Positions 1 to 8,551 of a stretch of 64,000 nucleotides of DNA are shown piece by piece. The position numbers were made by a program, and so were the translations under genes. The stretch spans positions 620,001 to 684,000 of the forward strand of contig CBDHEF010000002.1 in the NCBI GenBank assembly GCA_965261945.1. Reading direction: 5' to 3'. This DNA comes from VXOI01 sp965261945 (GTDB taxonomy: Bacteria; Chloroflexota; Dehalococcoidia; Lucifugimonadales; UBA3495). The number at the start of each line of letters is the position of its first letter. Position 1 is the first letter of the stretch. The notes under the pieces were generated by a model. It was not told the origin of the DNA, did not search any database, and saw only the letters and a program-made list of their open reading frames with translations.

Positions 1-397
1 GCTCGACTACGTGGTGGACAACGTCCGGCAGATTCTGGGCAGGGTTCCGGTCATGGGTATCTGCCTGGGCCACCAGATCGTTGCGCGGGCGCTCGATGCG
101 GATACTTTTAAGCTGAAATTCGGACACCGCGGCGGCAACCACCCGGTGCGGGACCTGTCCGACGGCAGGGTCTACATCACGGCACAGAACCACGGCTATG
201 CAGTGCGCGCTGATTCCTTGCCGCCCGGACTGGAGGTCTCCCACATCAATCTCAACGACGACACAGTGGAAGGACTGACTCACCGCGAATTGCCTCTGTT
301 CACGATTCAGTACCATTCGGAGGCCTCGCCGGGGCCGAGAGACAACGAGTATCTTTTTGACCGGTTCCTGAAATTGATGGATGACTTCAACGGATAA
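1..397 (+). CDS. carA: Carbamoyl-phosphate synthase small subunit, C-terminal part (partial)
   Basis: The open frame enters from the left edge (first full codon at base 2), so only about the last 131 residues are present. They form a class I glutamine amidotransferase domain: GICLGHQ with the nucleophilic Cys codon at 62-64, and QYHSEASPGP carrying the catalytic His and Glu near the C-terminus. In the CarAB complex this domain releases ammonia from glutamine for carbamoyl phosphate synthesis in pyrimidine and arginine pathways. carB follows about 690 bases downstream, separated by a small unknown gene, which supports carA over other amidotransferases. The N-terminal CarA domain lies outside the window. 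Confidence 0.93.
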   Translation, partial: LDYVVDNVRQILGRVPVMGICLGHQIVARALDADTFKLKFGHRGGNHPVRDLSDGRVYITAQNHGYAVRADSLPPGLEVSHINLNDDTVEGLTHRELPLFTIQYHSEASPGPRDNEYLFDRFLKLMDDFNG

Positions 398-532
398 CCC
401 AGGAAAACACGCAACGACCACAAAGGAGGTGCAGATAACGCGCATCCGGCAGTCAGAGCCTCTGAGTCCGGGCCGGGCTCGGATGCTTCCCCCTAATCAA
501 CGCAGACAGCAACTTTCCGGAGGAATTATTCT

Positions 533-952
533 ATGTCTTCTTTTTCCATGGTTTTGCTGGAAGGGGGGGTGGATGTGGTGGTGGACGTGGACTTTGCGGA
601 GATGACCTCGCTACTGGATCAAGAGGTTCCCCGCTACAGTTGCGGCGAATTCGGTTTCACAGTAACGCCCGGCAGGGGGGAAATCGGGCGGCAATGGATT
701 TTCGGGGTCAGCGCTTTTCCCCTGGGCCAACCGAGGCAGCAGCCTTTGATTTCCCTGGGCCGCATGGAAGTCGAGGTAACCCCTGACGGCGACGTAGGCA
801 TCAGCATTCCGCCAAGAATCGAGCAGGCGGTGCCCGGCGAGGATGCTGCCGACTGGGACGGAAAGCTGTTCGGGGCCTTTGTGTTTCAACTGCTGAACTC
901 ACTCTACGACCGAAATCTCATAGCCCTGCCCGGCATTCTGCCCAAGTTCTAG
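533..952 (+). CDS. Hypothetical protein between carA and carB
   Basis: 139 residues with no motif I recognise. The start ATG is preceded by a strong ribosome-binding sequence (GGAGGA at about 520-525), and the frame ends at a hairpin (982-1008), so it behaves as a genuine gene. The sequence is acidic and mostly soluble in character, with no signal peptide, membrane segment or cysteine pair pattern. It lies in the same direction as carA and carB and is probably co-transcribed with carA. An alternative frame at 381-605 overlaps it but has no comparable ribosome-binding site and a tryptophan-rich, unlikely composition. Function unknown. Confidence 0.7.
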   Translation: MSSFSMVLLEGGVDVVVDVDFAEMTSLLDQEVPRYSCGEFGFTVTPGRGEIGRQWIFGVSAFPLGQPRQQPLISLGRMEVEVTPDGDVGISIPPRIEQAVPGEDAADWDGKLFGAFVFQLLNSLYDRNLIALPGILPKF

Positions 953-981
953 CGGCCAGGGCTGTAATCCGGAGATCAGAC

Positions 982-1008
982 AAGCCCGGTTTCTTGCGAA
1001 CCGGGCTT
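982..1008 (+). terminator. Perfect hairpin upstream of carB
   Basis: AAGCCCGGTT (982-991) pairs exactly with AACCGGGCTT (999-1008) around a 7-base loop. There is only a weak T-run downstream (ATTTT at 1022-1026). It could terminate the carA-side transcript or attenuate carB, whose ribosome-binding site is 63 bases further on. Confidence 0.6.
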
Positions 1009-1084
1009 GAAATGTGGATGCAATTTTAAGCGCAATCGTTTCCGCCGGCCAGCGGAGCAGCGCCGACATTGGGGAGGCGACACC

Positions 1085-4000
1085 ACGGAAAAGCCGAAGA
1101 AAGTTCTGGTCATTGGCTCCGGCCCCATCGTAATCGGACAGGCGGCGGAATTTGACTACGCGGGCACCCAGGCCTGCAAGGCCCTCCGCGAGGAGGGTGT
1201 CGAGACTGTCCTGGTGAACTCCAACCCGGCCACCATCATGACAGATCAGGGCATCGCGGACCATGTGTACATAGAGCCGCTCACCGTGGAGGTCCTTGAG
1301 AGGATAATTGAACGGGAGCAGCCCGATGGACTCCTGCCCACGCTGGGCGGTCAGACGGGGCTGAATCTGGCAGTCGACCTGGCCGATGCCGGTGTGCTGG
1401 AGCGTTATAACGTTCACCTGCTGGGTACGCCACTGGAAACCATCCGCCGCTCCGAGGACCGGGAATTCTTCCGCAACTTCCTTCACGAAATAGGCGAGCC
1501 GGAACCGGAGAACGTCACTGCCAGTTCCATGGATCAAGCCCGCGAGGTCGCCGCCCACATGGGGCTGCCTCTAGTCATCCGGCCTGCCTACACCCTGGGC
1601 GGCAGCGGCGGCGGCATCGCCAACACCGAGGAAGAATTCGAGGCCATCGCCCACTCGGGCCTGTCGGCCAGCCCTATCTCTCAGATTCTGCTGGAGCGGT
1701 CCTTGGTGGGCTGGAAAGAGATAGAGTACGAGGTGGTGCGCGACGGGGCCGACAATTGCATCACCGTCTGCAACATGGAAAACCTGGACCCCATGGGAGT
1801 CCACACCGGCGACAGCATCGTTGTGGCTCCCAGCCAGACGTTGACCGACAAAGAGTACCAGATGCTCCGCACCGCCTCCCTGAAAATTATCCGCGGGCTG
1901 GGAATCGAGGGAGGCTGCAATGTACAGTTCGCCCTTCAGCCCCATCCCAGCGTGGCGAAAGTAATCGGCCTGGAATGGCGGCAGGACTCCCCCTACTATG
2001 TTATCGAGGTCAATCCCAGGGTGAGCCGCAGTTCAGCCCTGGCCAGCAAGGCCACCGGATACCCCATTGCCCGTGTAGCCGCCAAGATCGCCGTTGGGCG
2101 CCGTCTCGACGAAATCGACAACGCGGTCACCGGACGCACCAAGGCTGCCTTCGAGCCGGCCCTGGACTACTGCGTGGTGAAAATTCCCAGGTGGCCCTTC
2201 GACAAATTCCCGCATGGCGACCGCCGCACCACCACTCAGATGAAGGCCACCGGCGAAGTAATGGTGATAGACCGCTCCTTTGAGGCCGCCATGCAGAAGG
2301 GCGTTCGCTCGCTGGAACTGAGCGGCCGGTCCCTGCTTTGGGAGGATCCTGCCTGGCGCGCCAGCGACGGCGCAACTGACGACGAGCTGCCCCTGGGTCC
2401 CAACGACCAGCGTTTGTGGGCCATCATGGCTGCCCTGCGCCGGGGTTTTACCATAGACCAGTTGGTGGAGCGCACACTGTTCGAGCCATGGTTCCTCGTC
2501 GCTATGGAGCGCCTCGTCAAAATGGAGCGGCGCCTGCTGTCCGAGGAACTGACCCCCAGCCTGCTCTACGACTCCAAGCGACTTGGTTTCTCTGACGCCC
2601 AGATCGGGACGCTGGCCGATATGCTTCCCGAGCAGGTACGCAACCTGCGCCGCCAGTGGGGCTTGCGCCCGGTGTACAAGACAGTGGACACCTGCGCTGC
2701 CGAATTCGACGCAGTAACCCCCTATTACTACAGCACCTACGACGAGGAAAATGAGGCCCCGCCGCTGGAAGGCAAAAAGGCGCTGGTCATTGGAAGCGGC
2801 CCCATCCGCATTGGGCAGGGCATTGAGTTCGACTATTGCAGCGTCCATGCGGCCATTGCCCTGTCGGAGGCCGGCGTCCGCAGCATCATGGTCAACTCCA
2901 ACCCGGAAACGGTTTCAACCGACTTTGATTCCAGCGACCGACTTTACTTCGAGCCGCTGGACGAAGAATCGGTGCGCGACATCATAGAAAACGAGACGGG
3001 AGATGGCGAAAACGGCGACATTCCGCCTCCGGCTTCCCTGGTGCAGTTCGGCGGGCAGACTGCTATTGACCTTTCCCAGGCCCTCTCCCTCGCCGGATTG
3101 CCCATTCTCGGATCCAGCGCCGAGGCCATTGACATAGCATCCGACCGGCAGAAGTTCGAGGACTTTCTTTCGCGTCTGGGCATACCGCAGCCGCCCGGCG
3201 GGGCGGTTACGACGGTAAGCGAGGCCCTGCAGGTGGCCCAGACCATCGGCTACCCCGCGGTGGTGCGCCCCAGCTACGTCTTGGGCGGGCGTGCCATGGA
3301 AATCGTCCAGAACGCCAGCGAGCTCATCCGCTACCTCACCGCCGCAACCGATTTGTCGCCCGACAAGCCAGTGCTCATCGACCGCTACATGGAGGGGAAG
3401 GAGTGCGAGGTTGACGCCATCTGCGACGGAGAGGGAGTGCTGATTCCGGGGGTAATGGAGCACGTTGAGCGGGCCGGTGTTCACAGCGGAGACTCCATGG
3501 CCATATACCCCGGCCTGAATCTAACCGAGTCGGAAGTGGATACCATCGTCGACTATACCATTCGCATCGGGCTGGCTTTGGGCGTGCGTGGACTGATGAA
3601 CGTCCAGTTCGTGATTCACGGGGGCGGGGCGTACCGCAGCCCGAATACCCCCCATGCCGATACCGAGGCCACGACGGTATACGTTCTGGAGGTCAACCCC
3701 CGGGGCAGCCGCACCATCCCGTTCATTTCCAAGGTGACAGGAGTGCCTGTAGCCAGGCTGGCGACGCGGGTGATGCTGGGTTATACCCTCGCAGAGGAGG
3801 GATACCCCACCGGGCTCTGGCCCCGTCAGGGACTGGTGGGGGTGAAAGCCCCGGTCTTTTCCATGGCCAAGCTGGTGGGCGTAGATTGGCATCTGGGGCC
3901 GGAAATGAAGTCCACCGGCGAGGTGATGGGCATAGACAGGAACTTCTCGGCGGCCCTGACCAAGGCGCTGCTGGCGGCACGGCTCAACCTCCGCGAGGGC

Positions 4001-4414
4001 ATTGGTGTACTGCTAAGCATCGCCGACCAGCACAAGGCCGAAGCGGTGTCGCTGATCCAAGGGCTGGACCGGGCCCACTGCCGACTCTACGCCACCGAAG
4101 GCACAGCCGCCATGATTGCCGCCATGGGACTGCCGGTGACCATGACGACCAAGAAGCTCAGCGAGGGCCATCCCAACGTAGTTGACGTAATCAATGACGG
4201 CAGTGTCGGGGCGGTCATCAACACCATATCCGGAGTCAGCGAAGTGCTGCGCGACGGCTTCCACATTCGCCGCGCCGCCGTGGAGCGGCAAATCCCGTGC
4301 TTCACCTCCCTGGACACCGCGCGCGCGGCGGTGGAGAGCCTGCTGGCCGGCCACTCCGCCTACGCCATCGGCACCACCCGCGAGTATTTGGGCTGGGACT
4401 TGCCTCGCGTTTGA
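1085..4414 (+). CDS. carB: Carbamoyl-phosphate synthase large subunit, probable ACG start
   Basis: About 1109 residues, close to the normal CarB length of roughly 1070. Two homologous halves each carry a pre-ATP-grasp segment (KKVLVIGSGPIVIGQ near the N-terminus; KKALVIGSGPIRIGQ near residue 560), followed by ATP-grasp signatures such as EVNPRVSRSSALASKATG and EVNPRGSRTIPFISKVTG, and a C-terminal MGS-like domain. It makes carbamoyl phosphate from bicarbonate, ammonia and two ATP. The only in-frame conventional codon upstream of the conserved region is a TTG at 1007, which sits inside the hairpin and would add 26 atypical residues. GGGGAGG at 1071-1077 lies seven bases before ACG at 1085, which is therefore the best start; a sequencing error for ATG is the alternative. 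Confidence 0.95.
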   Translation, partial: TEKPKKVLVIGSGPIVIGQAAEFDYAGTQACKALREEGVETVLVNSNPATIMTDQGIADHVYIEPLTVEVLERIIEREQPDGLLPTLGGQTGLNLAVDLADAGVLERYNVHLLGTPLETIRRSEDREFFRNFLHEIGEPEPENVTASSMDQAREVAAHMGLPLVIRPAYTLGGSGGGIANTEEEFEAIAHSGLSASPISQILLERSLVGWKEIEYEVVRDGADNCITVCNMENLDPMGVHTGDSIVVAPSQTLTDKEYQMLRTASLKIIRGLGIEGGCNVQFALQPHPSVAKVIGLEWRQDSPYYVIEVNPRVSRSSALASKATGYPIARVAAKIAVGRRLDEIDNAVTGRTKAAFEPALDYCVVKIPRWPFDKFPHGDRRTTTQMKATGEVMVIDRSFEAAMQKGVRSLELSGRSLLWEDPAWRASDGATDDELPLGPNDQRLWAIMAALRRGFTIDQLVERTLFEPWFLVAMERLVKMERRLLSEELTPSLLYDSKRLGFSDAQIGTLADMLPEQVRNLRRQWGLRPVYKTVDTCAAEFDAVTPYYYSTYDEENEAPPLEGKKALVIGSGPIRIGQGIEFDYCSVHAAIALSEAGVRSIMVNSNPETVSTDFDSSDRLYFEPLDEESVRDIIENETGDGENGDIPPPASLVQFGGQTAIDLSQALSLAGLPILGSSAEAIDIASDRQKFEDFLSRLGIPQPPGGAVTTVSEALQVAQTIGYPAVVRPSYVLGGRAMEIVQNASELIRYLTAATDLSPDKPVLIDRYMEGKECEVDAICDGEGVLIPGVMEHVERAGVHSGDSMAIYPGLNLTESEVDTIVDYTIRIGLALGVRGLMNVQFVIHGGGAYRSPNTPHADTEATTVYVLEVNPRGSRTIPFISKVTGVPVARLATRVMLGYTLAEEGYPTGLWPRQGLVGVKAPVFSMAKLVGVDWHLGPEMKSTGEVMGIDRNFSAALTKALLAARLNLREGIGVLLSIADQHKAEAVSLIQGLDRAHCRLYATEGTAAMIAAMGLPVTMTTKKLSEGHPNVVDVINDGSVGAVINTISGVSEVLRDGFHIRRAAVERQIPCFTSLDTARAAVESLLAGHSAYAIGTTREYLGWDLPRV

Positions 4415-4457
4415 CCGTAACGCAGCCACGGGTTAGTCTGGAGTACGACCTTGGCAA

Positions 4458-4595
4458 ATGAGAGGCGCTACGAAATTCAAGGTCGTACTGTACGAACTTG
4501 AAGAGGGTTTCACTGTATTTTGCCCGGAACTTCAAGGTTGCGTCACGGAAGGGGTTGAAGAGCCAAAGGCCGAAGAAGCCGCAGCAGTAAACTAA
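4458..4595 (+). pseudogene. hicB: Short, probably truncated HicB-like antitoxin
   Basis: 45 residues beginning MRGATKFKVVLYELEEGFTV and containing CPELQGCVTEG, which matches the N-terminal half of HicB antitoxins (a beta-strand, an acidic E(E/D)G turn, then xPxLxGCxxxG). The frame stops just where the EAL..I.EAI helix should begin, so the protein looks truncated compared with the usual 65 or more residues. It is immediately followed by a decayed hicA-like frame, which strengthens the call. Recognised from pattern only. Confidence 0.6.
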
Positions 4596-4598
4596 TCC

Positions 4599-4842
4599 GT
4601 GCCTCTCATTCCCGGAGTCAACCACTTGTGTGCCGTGCAAGCTCTCGAGAAAGCAGGGTTCCATATCAGGCGACAGGGAAAGCGCATAATAATGGGCGAC
4701 GGTTACCGAACTGCTGTTATTACTCGCCTGTTATTCCTCCCCAAAACCCAATCAAGCCCGCCGCAATGGGCGGCATTGTGGCTAGAGCAGGCTGACGGTG
4801 GAGCGGTTCCGCGAGTTGCTGAAACTTGTTGCCCTCTCAGAT
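4599..4842 (+). pseudogene. hicA: Decayed HicA-like toxin with two frameshifts
   Basis: From GTG 4599 the frame reads a HicA N-terminus (ALEKAGFHIRRQGKRIIM, normally followed by a conserved His-containing strand). The expected C-terminal parts are found in other frames: QNPIKPAAMGGIVARAG from about 4742, and LTVERFRELLKL from 4792, equivalent to the family pattern NPI.P.TLGGI...AGLT.E.F..LL. Two indels, near 4715-4740 and 4785-4792, are needed to join them. The catalytic GxxH-type histidine is also not evident. The module is therefore most likely a non-functional remnant rather than an active mRNA interferase. Confidence 0.65.
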
Positions 4843-4872
4843 TCGACAGCCAGGAATCCTAGACACTTCCCC

Positions 4873-5826
4873 CTACCAGTCCATCTCCGTCCCCAGACCC
4901 TGCTCGCGGGCGCTGTCGTAGGCCAGCTTGGCCGCGGCCACGTCGGCTACACCCGTTCCCATCAGCTTGGCGTACACTATCTGCGAGTCGTTGTCCCGGC
5001 CGGAAATAGCTCCGCAGACGGCGTGGCGCAGTTCCGATAACCGGCTCCAATTCAGCAGCCCCTTGTCAACCGCGGCGGCTATGTCGCCCGCCTCAATCGG
5101 GGCTTGGTCCAGCGAATCGACGAACAGCTTGTCGGCGCGGGCCAGGGTATTCTCATCCACCTCGCTGGCGCGCCAGGTTGTCGGCCCTGCGCCGATGATG
5201 GTGACTCCCGGCTTCAGCCAGTCGCCCTGAATCACCGGCTCCATGGTGGCCGCGATACCGATCACGATGTCGCAGTCTCTCACTGCCTCTTCGTTGGTGT
5301 CGGTCGGCTTGACCGGCACTCTCATGGTGTCGGCCATGCGGGCGGCAAACTCGGTTCGGCACTCGGGGTTGCGGCTGAAGGCTTTGACCTCGGACAGCTC
5401 GCGGACGCTGGCAACCGCCTGGAGCTGGGTGGGGGCCTGCCCGCCGGTGCCGATGATGCCTACCTTGAGAGCTCCGCCAATGGAGAGATGCTTCACGGCG
5501 ACGCCGGTGGTTGCGCCGGTTCTCAGTTGGCCCAGCCGGTTGGCCTGCAGGTAGCAGAGCAGCTTGCCGGTGGCAGCGTCATACAGGCTTACCTGGAAGG
5601 AATAGGAGCCGCGCACCACCGTGTAGGTCTTGACGCCCAGCACACCCTCGTAGAAGAGGCCGCCGCCCATGACCGAGAGCATCTCACTGTCGGCGATAAT
5701 TTTGCGCCGGCCTAAGTTGTAGGCCTCCCCAAGACCGTAACGCATCTGCATATTTTCTATGCTGACCAGCATCGCGTCCATGGTCACGCTCTGGGTCACG
5801 TCTTCATCACGCAGAAATAGGGTCAT
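4873..5826 (-). CDS. Ornithine cyclodeaminase / mu-crystallin family protein
   Basis: 317 residues, the usual size for the family. The N-terminal half has the substrate-side pattern (GGLFYEGVLGVKTYT, then CYLQANRLGQLRTGATTGVA), and the middle has a Rossmann NAD(P) site GIIGTGGQAPTQL around residues 122-135. Family members interconvert amino or imino acids with NAD(P), for example ornithine to proline, or reduce ketimines; the specific substrate here cannot be read from sequence. The start ATG at 5826 is preceded by a purine-rich stretch (GGAGGTGCC on the minus strand). It is transcribed alone, away from the ferredoxin gene. Confidence 0.88.
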   Translation of the reverse strand: MTLFLRDEDVTQSVTMDAMLVSIENMQMRYGLGEAYNLGRRKIIADSEMLSVMGGGLFYEGVLGVKTYTVVRGSYSFQVSLYDAATGKLLCYLQANRLGQLRTGATTGVAVKHLSIGGALKVGIIGTGGQAPTQLQAVASVRELSEVKAFSRNPECRTEFAARMADTMRVPVKPTDTNEEAVRDCDIVIGIAATMEPVIQGDWLKPGVTIIGAGPTTWRASEVDENTLARADKLFVDSLDQAPIEAGDIAAAVDKGLLNWSRLSELRHAVCGAISGRDNDSQIVYAKLMGTGVADVAAAKLAYDSAREQGLGTEMDW

Positions 5827-6070
5827 GGCTGGGCACCTCCAAGTCTGTACAGGGGGTCTTTACACGGGCGGAATGCAGTCCGGGAGATTCTGGGGAGTAT
5901 CCTGACAAGGCAGGGGCCTGGACGCAGCCCGGAGAAGGGCATCATACAATTGGCAATGACCGATACTCCGAATCCCGGCGTATTCGCGGTTTGAGGGCCC
6001 GAGCTTGCCCGGATGGCGGCAAGGTTAGGGAAACCACGGGTGCCTGAACGGAAAAGATGCGCAGACGCCG

Positions 6071-6313
6071 TTACTTCTTGTAGAAGTCCCGGTTTTTGGC
6101 GATGAACTGACGCTGGTTGGAAGGAACCCTGAACTCATCGAAAATGGCGTTCACCGGGCAGACGGACTCGCAGTAGGCGCAGTCGATGCAGGTGACGGGG
6201 TCGATGAAGTACTGCTCCTCATCGTCGGTGGTGTTGATGCAATCAACGGGGCAAACCTCGATGCAGGTCGCGTCTTTCACGCCAATGCAGGGCTCAGTTA
6301 TTACAAAAGGCAT
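6071..6313 (-). CDS. fdxA: 7Fe ferredoxin ([3Fe-4S]/[4Fe-4S])
   Basis: 80 residues from ATG 6313, the conserved start of FdxA-type ferredoxins (MPFVITEPC). Cysteines follow the C-x7-C-x3-C...CP and C-x2-C-x2-C-x3-CP arrangement (CIGVKDATCIEVCPVDC and CIDCAYCESVCP), predicting one 3Fe-4S and one 4Fe-4S cluster in a small cytoplasmic electron carrier. A plausible partner in the same window is the 2-oxoacid:ferredoxin oxidoreductase at 31.5-34.3 kb. The frame could be read from an upstream codon at 6376, but that would add 21 basic, non-conserved residues. Transcribed divergently from the LysR gene. Confidence 0.93.
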   Translation of the reverse strand: MPFVITEPCIGVKDATCIEVCPVDCINTTDDEEQYFIDPVTCIDCAYCESVCPVNAIFDEFRVPSNQRQFIAKNRDFYKK

Positions 6314-6434
6314 ACACTCAACCTGGAGGCGCTGCCCGCCCTGGCAAGGAGATTGGTCTTGTCGCCGCCGCGTCAACGGGAAATGACACCCGCTACCGGG
6401 GAGCTTGCACCATTCTTGATTTGAGCGTCATATT

Positions 6435-6476
6435 TTGTCAAGGGATACTATGTGATATATTGTATCGAGAGATACA
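6435..6476 (+). promoter_or_regulatory. Probable LysR promoter with overlapping inverted repeats
   Basis: TTGTCA (6435-6440) and TATTGT (6458-6463) are spaced by 17 bases. Overlapping them are TGTATC-GAGA-GATACA (6461-6476), a perfect 6-4-6 inverted repeat, and GATAC...GTATC (6444-6466). The region is AT-rich in an otherwise GC-rich sequence and sits about 25 bases before the LysR start, a typical position for an autoregulatory LysR operator. Confidence 0.5.
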
Positions 6477-6500
6477 CGGGCGTTACCGGGGAGCAAATAC

Positions 6501-7454
6501 ATGGAATTGCGAGAACTCATCAGCTTTTATCATGTGGCGCGCTTGCGCAGCGTTTCCAAGGCGGCCCGGACGCTGGAATTGGGCCAGCCTACCGTAACCA
6601 CTCACCTGCGCAAGCTGGAGAGCGAATTCGACATCACCCTATTTGACCGAATCAAGCGCCCCATCCAACTGACTTCCGAAGGCATCACCCTGCTGGAACT
6701 GGTCACCCCCGTGGTGACCTCTATCGAAATATTGAAGCAGCAGATGGACTATGCCGACAGACGCGGTTCGTTCATCGTCGGGGCCTATCCTGACCTGATT
6801 GCCCATCACTTGCCCAAGGGTATCCAAGCCTTTCGGAAGGAGTATCCCGACATCCGTATCCGCCTGTTGGCCCGGGCCTATGACCCCCTGATCCAGTTGG
6901 TACGCTCCGGCGAAATAGACATGGCCTTTTGCTCGCCTCCGCCGGGTGATGACCCTTCGCTGGAATTCCAGGAGCTGTTTGAATACAACGCCGTTTTGAT
7001 GACCCCGCTGGGCCACCCGTTGATTGGCCGCAACAACATCACGTTGGAAGACGTGGTTGCCTCGCCCCTGATTCTGCCGGGGCAGGAGAGTATGTTGCGG
7101 CAGAAGGTGGACCAGGCGTTAAAGGCGCGGGGTCTGTCCGGGGACGTGGTGCTGTCGCTGGACAACATCGAGTCCATCAAGCGATACGTGGAGATAGGGA
7201 TGGGCTTGGCTGTGGCCGTAGACTTTGCCATGCGTCCCGAAGACCACGACCATGTGGGGGTGGTGCCCCTGGATCACCTGTTCCCCGGTTCCGTGGTAGG
7301 CATCTGCACCCTCAAGGGAAAATTCGTGGGACAGGGAGTGCGCAACTTCACTCAGATGATGACCAAGTACATGAGCGGTTACCATGCGGAGTTGTGGGAG
7401 CCGCCGCCAACCATTGTCAGCCGTGCCACTCTGCCCATCATAGACGATGCCTAA
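6501..7454 (+). CDS. LysR-family transcriptional regulator
   Basis: 317 residues. The N-terminus is the standard LysR winged HTH (ELISFYHVARLRSVSKAARTLELGQPTVTTHLRKLESEFDITLFDR, residues about 4-50), followed by a periplasmic-binding-like effector domain beginning around residue 90. Effector unknown. LysR regulators usually control a divergent neighbour and themselves; here the divergent gene is the 7Fe ferredoxin, with inverted repeats lying between them. The gene ends within the last codon of a convergent DUF951 gene (4-base overlap). Confidence 0.9.
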   Translation: MELRELISFYHVARLRSVSKAARTLELGQPTVTTHLRKLESEFDITLFDRIKRPIQLTSEGITLLELVTPVVTSIEILKQQMDYADRRGSFIVGAYPDLIAHHLPKGIQAFRKEYPDIRIRLLARAYDPLIQLVRSGEIDMAFCSPPPGDDPSLEFQELFEYNAVLMTPLGHPLIGRNNITLEDVVASPLILPGQESMLRQKVDQALKARGLSGDVVLSLDNIESIKRYVEIGMGLAVAVDFAMRPEDHDHVGVVPLDHLFPGSVVGICTLKGKFVGQGVRNFTQMMTKYMSGYHAELWEPPPTIVSRATLPIIDDA

Positions 7455-7645
7455 GCATCGGCTTCCGGGACGACCTCGCGTATGCGCCGCGCCAGTTGGG
7501 AACGGGGAATCATGACGTAGCGCCCGCACTTCCGGCAGACCAGGCCGATGTCGGCGCCAAGCCGCGTAACAGTCCAGAGGAACTCGCCGCATGGGTGAGC
7601 CTTCTTCAGCCTTACCGCGTCTCCGATTCTCAGTTCTAAGGCCAA
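7451..7645 (-). CDS. DUF951 family small protein
   Basis: 64 residues with the family pattern GDxVxxKKxHPCG...W.V.R.GADI...C..CGR.VMIPRS. The HPCG and CRKCG cysteines suggest a small metal-binding SH3-like or zinc-ribbon fold. These proteins are widespread in Firmicutes and Chloroflexi with no assigned function. The gene overlaps the 3' end of pyrF by 10 bases, so the two are co-transcribed and possibly translationally coupled. Confidence 0.88.
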   Translation of the reverse strand: MALELRIGDAVRLKKAHPCGEFLWTVTRLGADIGLVCRKCGRYVMIPRSQLARRIREVVPEADA

Positions 7646-8472
7646 CCCTGTCCGTCCTTCTCGATCACTGCGTTGATGGCGTCGCGCAGGGTCCGGCAGG
7701 CTTGTCCCGCCGCTGCCGCAAAACCGGTTCCTCTTGAGGCGTAGATTATGCCTCGAGAGGAGTTGATAAGCGCCAGCCGCCCGTCGGCGTCAACCCCGGC
7801 GCGCACCGCAGCCTCCAAATCGCCGCCCTGCGCGCCCACGCCCGGTACCAGCAGCGGCATCCCCGGGCACAGCCTGCGGACCGTCGCCAACTGCTCCGGC
7901 ACTGTGGCGCCCACAACCAGGCCGACGTTGCCTCGCCTGTTCCAGTCCCGGCAGGCCAGCGCCATTCGCTCGTACACCGGAGTTGCTGTCCTGCCGTCTG
8001 TGGCGCGCAAATCCTGGAAGTCAGCCGAACCGGGGTTCGAGCCACGACACCATACGAATACGCCCCGCGATTCGTCCTCAAGGAACGGCTCCGCCGAATC
8101 GCTCCCTCCCCAGGCGTTGACCGTAACGGCGTCAAAGCCCCAGACCTCGAACATCGCTCTGGCGTATGCTCTGGCTGAGGGGCCGATATCGCCCCGCTTG
8201 GCGTCCCCGATTATCAGCGCATCGGGCGCCGCCCTTCGGATATGGGTGACAGTCCGCTCCAACGCGGCCATGCCCTTCATGCCCAGCGCTTCGTAGAAGG
8301 CGAGATTCGGTTTGTAGGCGCAAGTGACGCCGGCGGTAGCGTCAACGATGGCCCGGTTGAATTCGTACACGTCGGAGACCGGCATCAACGCCGGATCGGG
8401 GTCCAGCCCGACGCAGACCAGGCTCCGGGAGCTATCGCAGGCCCGCCGGACTTTTTCCACAAAAATGCTCAT
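7636..8472 (-). CDS. pyrF: Orotidine-5'-phosphate decarboxylase, type 2
   Basis: 278 residues. The catalytic motif DAKRGDIG (about residues 95-102) and the phosphate-binding C-terminal segment INSSRGIIYA are clear, with the longer spacing typical of the PyrF subfamily 2 found in Chloroflexi and Actinobacteria. It decarboxylates OMP to UMP, the last step of de novo pyrimidine synthesis, and fits with the carAB genes a few kilobases away. The start ATG at 8472 gives the conserved N-terminus leading to VCVGLDPDP. Confidence 0.95.
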   Translation of the reverse strand: MSIFVEKVRRACDSSRSLVCVGLDPDPALMPVSDVYEFNRAIVDATAGVTCAYKPNLAFYEALGMKGMAALERTVTHIRRAAPDALIIGDAKRGDIGPSARAYARAMFEVWGFDAVTVNAWGGSDSAEPFLEDESRGVFVWCRGSNPGSADFQDLRATDGRTATPVYERMALACRDWNRRGNVGLVVGATVPEQLATVRRLCPGMPLLVPGVGAQGGDLEAAVRAGVDADGRLALINSSRGIIYASRGTGFAAAAGQACRTLRDAINAVIEKDGQGWP

Positions 8473-8551
8473 TGCTTCGCCAAATCCATTTGCCCTGCTA
8501 TGGCTCCATTGTTACCATTACCGCTGGCGGAAGCAAGCGGGCCAGGATGGA

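Noticed and set aside
381..605. 74-codon frame after carA
   Set aside because: Overlaps the well-supported 533-952 gene, ends in a run of Trp codons, and lacks its own ribosome-binding site.
4742..4842. TGA after ARAG in the HicA-like remnant as another selenocysteine codon
   Set aside because: The expected sequence LTVERF continues in a different frame, so an indel explains the break; HicA has no Sec position.
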